From assembly GCA_900543155.1 (NCBI GenBank), contig UQQN01000106.1, positions 1 to 7,609 of the forward strand: 7,609 nt of DNA, read 5' to 3'. Shown piece after piece: positions 1 through 5,849 of this stretch (position 1 is the first letter of the stretch; every line of letters begins with the position of its first letter). The position numbers and the translations under genes are program-made. This DNA is from an uncultured Prevotella sp. GTDB lineage: Bacteria; Bacteroidota; Bacteroidia; Bacteroidales; Bacteroidaceae. The notes under the pieces were generated by a model, which saw nothing but the letters and a program-made list of their open reading frames with translations, had not been told where the DNA came from and searched no databases.

Positions 1-13
1 TATAAAAAAGCAT

Positions 14-21
14 TATCTTTG
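14..21 (+). promoter_or_regulatory. Candidate Bacteroidota -7 promoter box for dapF
   Basis: The bases TATCTTTG match the TAnnTTTG consensus of the Bacteroidota housekeeping sigma factor and are followed by C, as is common. The ATG of dapF lies 24 bases past the box, so a transcript starting about 6 bases after it would have a leader near 20 nt. The partner -33 TTTG element would fall before the window and cannot be checked. The box also overlaps the TTG codon at 19-21, which argues against that codon as the translation start. Confidence 0.6.
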
Positions 22-45
22 CACCATCAAAAAACAAAAAGAAAG

Positions 46-1002
46 ATGCGAACGATAAAGTTTACCAAGATGCATGGTGCAGGCAACGATTACATCTATG
101 TGAATGCGTTGCAATATCCGATAGACCACCCCGAAGCGTTGTCGCGATTGTGGAGCGACCGCCATAAAGGGATAGGCGGCGATGGCTTGGTGCTGATTGA
201 CAGCGGTGATGCGTTGAAAAGTGCTGAGGATAAAGGTAGGGCAGATAGTGGCAAATGTGCTGAAAGTGGCGCGTGTGTTGCTGCCCCCACCGCTGATTTT
301 TCGATGCGCATATTTAATGCCGATGGCAGTGAGGCTCGCATGTGTGGCAATGCTTCGCGCTGTATAGGCAAATATCTTTATGACAACCACATGACACGCA
401 GCACAGAGGTGAAGCTCGCTACGTTGTCGGGTATAAAGATTTTGAAGTTGCACGTAGACCCTGCGACCGACCATGTGGAAAGTGTGACTGTAGACATGGA
501 TGCACCGCGCTTGAGTGTGCCCACGCAGTTGGCAACAGCTGATGGAAGCATGACCGAAGGAGAGGTGCTTGCCACAGACGGAAAAACGTATACGGGCACC
601 TTTGTGTCGATGGGAAATCCACACTTTGTGGTGTTTGTAGACGATGCAGCGTCGTTCGACGTGGCAGGTGTGGGACCGACCCTTGAGTTTGCTACCGCGT
701 TTCCTGAACGATGCAACATAGAGTTTGCTACAGTGCGTGAGGATGGTAGCATCAGAATGCGCGTGTGGGAACGAGGTTCGGGCATTACCATGGCATGCGG
801 TACAGGCGCTTGTGCTACCGCAGTGGCAGCAGCCCTAACTAAACGTACAGGTCGAAGTAGCGACATCGAAATGGATGGTGGCACGCTACATATTGATTGG
901 GACAACACCACGGGACATGTAATGATGACCGGACCCGCTACAAAGGTGTTTGATGGAGAAACAGAAATTGCTGATAATATAGAATCAGAAATCAGTAATT
1001 AA
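46..1002 (+). CDS. dapF: Diaminopimelate epimerase DapF
   Basis: Cytoplasmic, cofactor-free epimerase that converts LL-diaminopimelate to meso-diaminopimelate, the last step before lysine and the peptidoglycan cross-linking residue. The 318-residue product has the two-lobed family pattern. GAGNDY is at 11-16. The first catalytic cysteine is C100 in MCGN, just after the IFNADGSEA stretch. GNPH is at 190-193, and the second catalytic cysteine is C251 in ERGSG-x3-ACGTGA. The ATG at 46 is chosen because the protein then begins at the usual family N-terminus (MRTIKFTKMHGAGNDY); the frame is open back to a TTG at 19, but that lies in the -7 box. The protein is longer than the roughly 275 residues usual for the family, mainly through an extra loop near residues 53-81 containing C71 and C77. 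dapL, the gene for the preceding enzyme, follows 81 bases downstream, so cotranscription is plausible. Identification is very secure. Confidence 0.97.
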   Translation: MRTIKFTKMHGAGNDYIYVNALQYPIDHPEALSRLWSDRHKGIGGDGLVLIDSGDALKSAEDKGRADSGKCAESGACVAAPTADFSMRIFNADGSEARMCGNASRCIGKYLYDNHMTRSTEVKLATLSGIKILKLHVDPATDHVESVTVDMDAPRLSVPTQLATADGSMTEGEVLATDGKTYTGTFVSMGNPHFVVFVDDAASFDVAGVGPTLEFATAFPERCNIEFATVREDGSIRMRVWERGSGITMACGTGACATAVAAALTKRTGRSSDIEMDGGTLHIDWDNTTGHVMMTGPATKVFDGETEIADNIESEISN

Positions 1003-1010
1003 AAATCAGA
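983..1010 (+). repeat. Four imperfect 7-bp tandem repeats over the dapF stop codon
   Basis: Four consecutive 7-base units read AATCAGA, AATCAGT, AATTAAA and AATCAGA. They cover the last codons of dapF (ending ESEISN), its TAA at 1000-1002, and the first bases of the gap. Because 7 is not a multiple of 3, a change of one unit would shift the reading frame at the C-terminus. The unit is short and A-rich, so chance is possible, but the register is exact across all four units. Confidence 0.6.
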
Positions 1011-1044
1011 TCTTTTTTGAGAATTATTCTTTAGAAATACGTTA

Positions 1045-1080
1045 TTATAATTATACATTGTAAGTTATAAATTATACATT
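1045..1080 (+). repeat. Direct repeat pair in the AT-rich dapF-dapL gap
   Basis: AATTATACATT occurs at 1049-1059 and again at 1070-1080, starting 21 bases apart. Each copy is preceded by a TTATA stretch, with one extra A in the second copy. The whole 81-base gap (1003-1083) has only 14 G or C bases. The second copy ends 3 bases before the dapL ATG, so the repeats form the immediate leader of dapL. Two-turn spacing could suit a DNA-binding protein, but simple AT-rich drift is an equally good explanation. Confidence 0.5.
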
Positions 1081-1083
1081 AAC

Positions 1084-2325
1084 ATGGTCACTCTCAACGA
1101 AAATTTTTTGAAATTGCAAAAGAATTATCTCTTTGCAGACATAGCCCAAAAGGTGAATGCCTATAAAGAGGCACATCCCGAGGCACAAATCATACGTTTG
1201 GGCATAGGCGATGTGACCCGTCCGTTGGCTCCTGCCGTTATTCAAGCCTTGCACAAGGCAGTAGACGAGATGGGGAGTGCTGAGACGTTTCGCGGTTATG
1301 GTCCTGAACATGGCTATGAGTTTTTGCGTCGTGCAATAGTGGATAACGATTTTGCACCCCGTGGCATTACGCTCGACACGGACGAGATTTTTATAAACGA
1401 TGGTGCAAAAAGCGACACCGGAAACTTTGGCGACATATTAGGAACAGATAATTCAATCTGTGTGACCGACCCTATCTATCCCGTTTATATAGACTCGAAT
1501 GTGATGGGTGGACGTGCCGGAAGTGTTGAAAATGGCATGTGGAGTGACATAACTTACTGTTCATGCACGTCAAAAAACAATTTTGTGCCCGAATTACCCG
1601 CTCATTCCACAGATATGATTTATCTTTGCTACCCAAATAACCCCACAGGCACAACACTCAGTCGTGAGGAGCTCGAAAAATGGGTGGCATACGCCCTTGC
1701 ACATCACAGCATTTTGCTCTATGATGCTGCTTACGAGGCTTACATCACTACTGAGGGCATTCCACATTCAATTTACGAGATTGAGGGAGCCAAGAAATGT
1801 GCTGTGGAGTTTCATTCCTACTCAAAAACGGCTGGCTTCACGGGCTTGCGTTGTGGCTATACGGTAGTGCCCAAAGAGTTGGTTGTGAAAAGCAAGAGTG
1901 GCGAGATGGTGCAGCTCAATCAGTTGTGGAATCGCAGACAATGCACCAAGTTTAACGGCACTGCTTATATTGTGCAGCGTGCAGCCGAGGCAATATATAG
2001 TGAAGAAGGTAAACGCCAAGTGCGCGAAACCATTGACTATTACATGACCAATGCACGCATTATGCGCGAGACGTTGACAGAGGTAGGTTTGCAAGTATAT
2101 GGTGGCATTGATGCACCTTATCTTTGGCTGAAAACCCCAGAGGGTGTGGGCAGTTGGGAGTTCTTTGAGCAACTCCTTACGCAAATCCATGTGGTGAGCA
2201 CGCCAGGTGTAGGCTTTGGACCTGCGGGCGAGGGCTACATACGCCTTACCGCCTTTGGCAAACGCGAAGACTGCGAAGAGGCAATGCGTAGATTAAAGGA
2301 AATGATGCATAAAAATAATGCATAA
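1084..2325 (+). CDS. dapL: LL-diaminopimelate aminotransferase DapL
   Basis: Pyridoxal-phosphate enzyme that transfers the amino group of glutamate to tetrahydrodipicolinate, giving LL-diaminopimelate in one step and bypassing the acylated intermediates of the DapD/C/E route. The 413 residues match the usual DapL length of about 410. Visible fold type I landmarks are LGIGD (39-43), GYGPEHG (71-77), NDGAKSDTGN (105-114), YPNNPTG (183-189), the PLP-contacting D214 and Y217 in LYDAAYEAY, the Schiff-base lysine K248 in SYSKTAGFTG, the phosphate-binding R256, and the substrate carboxylate-binding R387 in YIRLTAFG. The NDGAKSDTGN segment separates DapL from ordinary aspartate aminotransferases. The start at 1084 gives a standard N-terminus (NENFLKLQKNYLFADI) but has no Shine-Dalgarno. 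Its product is the substrate of DapF encoded just upstream. The last codons lie in a 13-bp tandem duplication. Confidence 0.96.
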   Translation: MVTLNENFLKLQKNYLFADIAQKVNAYKEAHPEAQIIRLGIGDVTRPLAPAVIQALHKAVDEMGSAETFRGYGPEHGYEFLRRAIVDNDFAPRGITLDTDEIFINDGAKSDTGNFGDILGTDNSICVTDPIYPVYIDSNVMGGRAGSVENGMWSDITYCSCTSKNNFVPELPAHSTDMIYLCYPNNPTGTTLSREELEKWVAYALAHHSILLYDAAYEAYITTEGIPHSIYEIEGAKKCAVEFHSYSKTAGFTGLRCGYTVVPKELVVKSKSGEMVQLNQLWNRRQCTKFNGTAYIVQRAAEAIYSEEGKRQVRETIDYYMTNARIMRETLTEVGLQVYGGIDAPYLWLKTPEGVGSWEFFEQLLTQIHVVSTPGVGFGPAGEGYIRLTAFGKREDCEEAMRRLKEMMHKNNA

Positions 2326-2330
2326 AAATA
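2305..2330 (+). repeat. Perfect 13-bp tandem duplication over the dapL stop codon
   Basis: ATGCATAAAAATA occurs twice with no gap, at 2305-2317 and 2318-2330, and the TAA of dapL (2323-2325) lies in the second copy. The unit length is out of frame. With a single copy the reading would be MHKNNV then TGA, against MHKNNA then TAA with two, so a copy-number change would be nearly silent for the protein. Perfect identity over 13 bases suggests a recent slippage event. Confidence 0.8.
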
Positions 2331-2332
2331 AC

Positions 2333-2399
2333 GTGTGATGTCAAAATAGGCAGTGTGATAGGTTGCGTGATTGCGTATAGCATCACAAAAAGATTACGC
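2333..2399 (+). promoter_or_regulatory. Possible structured leader or operator region before glnN
   Basis: The 136-base gap before glnN holds GTGTGAT at 2333-2339 and 2353-2359 (20 bases apart), then GCGTGAT at 2365-2371. A downstream CATCACA (2381-2387) can pair with 2334-2340, or ATCAC with 2367-2371 (hairpin 2367-2386). Alternatively 2365-2372 can pair with 2392-2399 with two wobbles. These pairings exclude each other. An 8-bp palindrome TGCATGCA follows at 2400-2407. I see no clear TAnnTTTG box or terminator in the gap. Stems of 5 to 8 bp can arise by chance, so this is only suggestive. Confidence 0.25.
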
Positions 2400-2461
2400 T
2401 GCATGCAAAGGACACATCATCCATCAAAAATTAGAAAAATCCCCATAAAATCTCAATAACA

Positions 2462-4654
2462 ATGAGCAACCTTCGATTTAAAGTTGTGGAAGAGGCGTTT
2501 AAGAAACGTCCCCTCGAAGTAAAAGCGCCAGCAGAGCGCCCGTCAGAGTACTTTGGTAAGTACGTATTCAACCAAGAAAAGATGTTTAAGTATCTGCCGT
2601 TGAAGACCTACCAACAACTCCGCGAGGTAATTGAAAAAGGCACTCCTCTGCCCTTGTCAGTAGCCAACGATGTGGCAAAAGGCATGAAGCAATGGGCTAT
2701 GGAAATGGGTGTTACCCACTGCACACACTGGTTCCAACCTTTGACCGAAGGTACTGCCGAGAAGCACGATGCCTTTGTTGAACACGATTTCAAGGGCGGT
2801 ATGGTAGAGAATTTCTCGGGCAAAGAACTCGTGCAGCAAGAACCCGATGCTTCATCGTTCCCTAACGGTGGTATTCGTTCTACTTTCGAGGCACGTGGTT
2901 ATTCGGCTTGGGATCCTGCGTCACCTGTATTCATTGTGGGCGACACCTTGATGATTCCTACCATCTTTGTGAGCTACACTGGCGAGGCACTCGACTATAA
3001 GGCACCCCTTAAAAAAGCACTTGCAGCTGTAGACAAGGCTGCTACTGCTGTATGTCAGTATTTCGATCCTAAGGTAACTCGTGTAACAGCGAATTTGGGT
3101 TGGGAGCAAGAGTACTTCCTCATTGATGAGGGACTTTATGCTGCACGTCCAGACCTTTTGCTCACGGGTCGCACCTTGATGGGACATGATTCTGCCAAGA
3201 ACCAACAGATGGATGACCACTATTTTGGCGCTATCCCCGAACGTGTGCAAGAGTTTATGCGTGATCTTGAAATTCAAGCACTCGAACTTGGCATTCCTTG
3301 CAAAACACGTCACAATGAGGTAGCCCCCAATCAGTTTGAGTTGGCACCTATCTTTGAAGAGTGTAACTTGGCTGTAGACCATAACATGCTCATCATGTCG
3401 TTGATGCGCAAAATTGCTCGCAAGCACGGTTTCCGTTGTTTGCTCCACGAAAAGCCTTTTGCAGGCATCAATGGTTCGGGTAAGCACGAAAACTGGAGTC
3501 TTACGACCGACACAGGTGCTTTGCTCCACGCACCAGGTAAAACGCCTGAGGACAACTTGCGCTTCCTCGTGTTTATTGTTGAAACCCTTATGGGTGTATA
3601 CAAGCACAATGGTTTGCTCAAGGCCTCTATTATGAGTGCTACAAACTCACACCGTTTGGGCGCTAACGAGGCACCTCCTGCAATTATCTCAAGCTTCTTG
3701 GGTAAACAGCTCAGCGAATTCTTTGAGAAGGTAGAAAATTCAACCAACGACGAACTCTTTACGCTCGAGGGTAAGCATGGTGTGCAGCTCGACATTCCTC
3801 AGATTCCTGAGTTGATGGTAGATAACACCGACCGTAACCGCACCAGTCCCTTTGCCTTTACAGGTAACCGTTTTGAGTTCCGTGCCGTAGGTTCTATAGC
3901 AAACTGTGCCAGCGCCATGATTGTGTTGAACACTGCTGTGGCTGAGGCTTTGGTTGACTTTAAGACACGTGTGGATGCTTTAATGGCGAAGGGTGAAGGC
4001 AAAATTACTGCGATTCTTGAGGTGCTCCGCGAGGATATTAAGGTTTGCAAGCCCATTCACTTCGATGGCAATGGTTATAGCGAAGAGTGGAAGGAAGAGG
4101 CAAAGCGTCGTGGACTCGATTGCGAAACTTCATGTCCGGTAATCTTCGACCGCTACCTTGACGATGCTTCTATCAAGATGTTTGAAAGCTTGAACGTAAT
4201 GACCAAGCCCGAACTCGAGGCACGCAACGAAATTAAATGGGAAACCTACCAAAAGAAGATTCAGATTGAAGCCCGTGTGCTCGGCGACCTCTGCATGAAC
4301 CACATTATTCCTGTGGCTACGAAGTATCAAAGCGAATTGGTTGACAATGTACACAAAATTCAAGAAGCTTTTGCCGATCCTGCCACAGTGAAGCGTCTCA
4401 CTGCTTACAACATCGACTTGATTGAGAAAATTAACAAGCACGTAAGTTTTGTAGCAGAGAACGTAGAAGCTATGGTTGAGAAGCGCAAGGTAGTAAATAA
4501 GATTGAGGACATTCGTACTTTGGCTGTGGCTTATCACGACGAAATTGCTCCTTACTTCGACACAATTCGTTACCACATTGACAAACTCGAGCTCATTGTA
4601 GAGGACGAAATGTGGACGCTTCCTAAATATCGCGAATTGCTCTTTATTCGCTAA
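2462..4654 (+). CDS. glnN: Type III glutamine synthetase GlnN
   Basis: ATP-dependent ligase making glutamine from glutamate and ammonia in the cytoplasm; GSIII enzymes form large dodecamers and are typical of Bacteroidota and some other anaerobes. The 730-residue length is characteristic of type III, against about 450 for type I. Sequence support includes the GSIII N-terminal region (SEYFGKYVFNQEKMFKYLP), metal-ligand glutamates E215 and E217 in NLGWEQEYF, E286 and E293 in HNEVAPNQFE, the NGSGKHENWS loop at 337-346, and the NRTSPFAFTGNRFEFR segment at 459-474 that supplies nucleotide and glutamate contacts. A long C-terminal helical region specific to GSIII follows. Codon use leans to CGT and GGT, as in a well-expressed gene. 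It starts 136 bases after dapL, far enough for its own promoter, and ends at a strong terminator. No Shine-Dalgarno is present; the leader is A-rich. Identification is very secure. Confidence 0.97.
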   Translation: MSNLRFKVVEEAFKKRPLEVKAPAERPSEYFGKYVFNQEKMFKYLPLKTYQQLREVIEKGTPLPLSVANDVAKGMKQWAMEMGVTHCTHWFQPLTEGTAEKHDAFVEHDFKGGMVENFSGKELVQQEPDASSFPNGGIRSTFEARGYSAWDPASPVFIVGDTLMIPTIFVSYTGEALDYKAPLKKALAAVDKAATAVCQYFDPKVTRVTANLGWEQEYFLIDEGLYAARPDLLLTGRTLMGHDSAKNQQMDDHYFGAIPERVQEFMRDLEIQALELGIPCKTRHNEVAPNQFELAPIFEECNLAVDHNMLIMSLMRKIARKHGFRCLLHEKPFAGINGSGKHENWSLTTDTGALLHAPGKTPEDNLRFLVFIVETLMGVYKHNGLLKASIMSATNSHRLGANEAPPAIISSFLGKQLSEFFEKVENSTNDELFTLEGKHGVQLDIPQIPELMVDNTDRNRTSPFAFTGNRFEFRAVGSIANCASAMIVLNTAVAEALVDFKTRVDALMAKGEGKITAILEVLREDIKVCKPIHFDGNGYSEEWKEEAKRRGLDCETSCPVIFDRYLDDASIKMFESLNVMTKPELEARNEIKWETYQKKIQIEARVLGDLCMNHIIPVATKYQSELVDNVHKIQEAFADPATVKRLTAYNIDLIEKINKHVSFVAENVEAMVEKRKVVNKIEDIRTLAVAYHDEIAPYFDTIRYHIDKLELIVEDEMWTLPKYRELLFIR

Positions 4655-4680
4655 TATTTAATCCTCTTTATTTTTTATTT

Positions 4681-4729
4681 AAGGGTGGTTCTAAAAATTA
4701 CGACTTTTAGAACCGCCCTTTTGTATTTT
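4681..4729 (+). terminator. Strong intrinsic terminator after glnN
   Basis: A 16-bp stem pairs 4681-4696 with 4705-4720, with one G-U wobble and an 8-base loop (ATTACGAC). It is followed by the T-rich run TTGTATTTT. It begins 26 bases after the glnN stop codon. The far flank on the other strand is A-rich rather than T-rich, so it should act mainly on + strand transcripts. It separates glnN from the glucosaminidase gene. Confidence 0.9.
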
Positions 4730-4765
4730 CCACATCAAAACATCGTATTTCGTCGAAATTATGTG

Positions 4766-4773
4766 TAATTTTG
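4766..4773 (+). promoter_or_regulatory. Candidate -7 promoter box for the glucosaminidase gene
   Basis: TAATTTTG is an exact match to TAnnTTTG and is followed by CC. It lies between the glnN terminator and the ATG at 4803, giving a predicted leader of about 20 to 25 nt, much like the dapF arrangement. No good TTTG is seen 19-21 bases upstream, so the -33 element is weak or absent. The box overlaps codons of the upstream in-frame ATG at 4761, which argues against that start. Confidence 0.55.
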
Positions 4774-4802
4774 CCATCATTCATCCAATAGAAAAAAACA
4801 AA

Positions 4803-5717
4803 ATGAATATACGTAGGCATTTAGTCTTTTTGATGGCGTTATTTTGTGTGTGGTCGATGCATGCGCAAACCGCCTATCAGCAATACATAGAACGCTATGC
4901 GCCAATGGCTCAAGACCAAATGAAACGCTATGGCATTCCCGCCAGTATTACCTTGGCACAAGGGCTGCTTGAGAGTGGGGCAGGGAAGAGTCGGTTGGCA
5001 CGTGAGGCGAATAACCACTTTGGCATAAAGGTGGGTATGAATTGGACGGGCCCTTACATGATAATGGCTGACGATAGACCCGACGACAAGTTTAGAGTGT
5101 ATAACACCGTGTCTGAAAGTTACGAAGACCATTCTGTGTTTTTGCGTAATGGCCGTCGTTATGCTTTTTTGTTCGACCTTAGTGCGAGCGATTATAAAGG
5201 TTGGGCACACGGACTGAAACGTGCAGGATATGCCACCAGTCCTACTTATGCACAGTCGCTTATTAGCATGATTGAGCGTTTTAATCTTCACGAATACGAT
5301 AAGAAGAAACACCATCGTCGTGAAGACAAAATTGAGCATAAGGCGCAAATAGAATATAAGACTTTTGCCGATGGACGACCTATACGTCGTTGCAATGGAC
5401 AATTCTATGTGATAGCTCGCGAAGGAGACACTTATGCCTCGGTGGCTCGTGCCGTGAAGCAGAAAGAAGACAAGTTGCGCAAATATAACGATGTAGATGC
5501 CAAACGCCAACTCTCTGCAGGCGATGTGGTTTATTTAGGCAAGAAACGCAAAAAAGCAGACCCAGGCATGAAACGTCGTTATCACGTAATGGAAGCAGGC
5601 GAGAGTCTTTATAGCATTTCACAACGCTTTGGCATTCGCCTGAGTTCACTTTGTAAGATGAATCCCATTTCGAACAACTACCACTTTAAGGTAGGCGACG
5701 AAATTAAGATTAAGTGA
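4803..5717 (+). CDS. Secreted glucosaminidase (GH73-like) with two LysM domains
   Basis: Probable peptidoglycan hydrolase exported by Sec, acting in the periplasm or at the cell envelope. Of 304 residues, 1-21 form a signal peptide: basic NIRRH, hydrophobic LVFLMALFCVW, and probable cleavage after MHA before Q22. No lipobox is seen, so it is not a lipoprotein. Residues about 24-165 match the FlgJ/GH73 glucosaminidase fold, with candidate catalytic E57 in LAQGLLESGAGKS, then NNHFGIKV, YEDHSVFL and a YATSPTYAQSL stretch. A basic linker (KKKHHRR at 167-173) leads to a divergent LysM (about 201-250) and a canonical one (260-304, ending VGDEIKIK) for glycan binding. The in-frame ATG at 4761 would add 14 residues and bury the signal peptide, so 4803 is preferred. 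The gene ends in TGA-TAA and seems monocistronic, lying between two terminators. The substrate and exact bond cut are inferred from the family. Confidence 0.9.
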   Translation: MNIRRHLVFLMALFCVWSMHAQTAYQQYIERYAPMAQDQMKRYGIPASITLAQGLLESGAGKSRLAREANNHFGIKVGMNWTGPYMIMADDRPDDKFRVYNTVSESYEDHSVFLRNGRRYAFLFDLSASDYKGWAHGLKRAGYATSPTYAQSLISMIERFNLHEYDKKKHHRREDKIEHKAQIEYKTFADGRPIRRCNGQFYVIAREGDTYASVARAVKQKEDKLRKYNDVDAKRQLSAGDVVYLGKKRKKADPGMKRRYHVMEAGESLYSISQRFGIRLSSLCKMNPISNNYHFKVGDEIKIK

Positions 5718-5739
5718 TAAATCAGAGTCAACCTATCGT

Positions 5740-5776
5740 GATGGGGAAGCGTTTCGAATAAAGACGATTCCCCATC
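5740..5776 (+). terminator. Probable intrinsic terminator after the glucosaminidase gene
   Basis: GATGGGGAA at 5740-5748 pairs perfectly with TTCCCCATC at 5768-5776. After a G-A mismatch the stem can continue with CGTTT (5750-5754) against AGACG-type pairing at 5762-5766, including one wobble and leaving a 7-base loop. The following TTGTATG is a poor T-tract, so termination may be partial, letting some transcripts continue into metF. It starts 22 bases after the stop codon. Confidence 0.55.
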
Positions 5777-5779
5777 TTG

Positions 5780-5805
5780 TATGTAAAATATATCCTTTTT
5801 ACATA
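5780..5805. promoter_or_regulatory. Perfect 9-bp inverted repeat upstream of metF
   Basis: TATGTAAAA at 5780-5788 is the exact reverse complement of TTTTACATA at 5797-5805, with an 8-base spacer (TATATCCT). It lies just after the terminator-like hairpin and 44 bases before the metF ATG. The right arm overlaps TATCCTTTTT, a poor relative of the TAnnTTTG box. The symmetry and location suit an operator for a dimeric repressor, or a second weak hairpin terminator. No known riboswitch pattern for cobalamin or SAM is visible in this 132-base gap. Confidence 0.4.
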
Positions 5806-5849
5806 GATATCATAATAGTAACACACAACTACAACACAATAACTACACA

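Noticed and set aside
13..624. 203-codon open frame on the minus strand inside dapF
   Set aside because: It lies opposite a gene with clear catalytic motifs, its translation has no recognisable family features and many scattered Cys and His residues, and no promoter box is seen before it.
1016..1045. TTTG at 1016-1019 followed 18 bases later by TACGTTAT as a dapL promoter
   Set aside because: The second element matches TAnnTTTG poorly (last two bases wrong) and the spacing is slightly short. In such AT-rich DNA this match is easily due to chance.
2921..3607. 228-codon open frame on the minus strand inside glnN
   Set aside because: Long antisense frames are common opposite strongly codon-biased genes. 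The glnN frame is intact and conserved, and the antisense translation shows no coherent domain.
5703..5714. ATTAAG tandem repeat at the end of the glucosaminidase gene
   Set aside because: It encodes the in-frame IKIK that normally ends a LysM domain, so protein constraint explains it.
5718..5849. Cobalamin or SAM riboswitch before metF-metH
   Set aside because: The gap is only 132 bases, about half of it taken by two simple hairpins, and the remainder is G-free and unstructured. I see no B12-box or SAM-type core.
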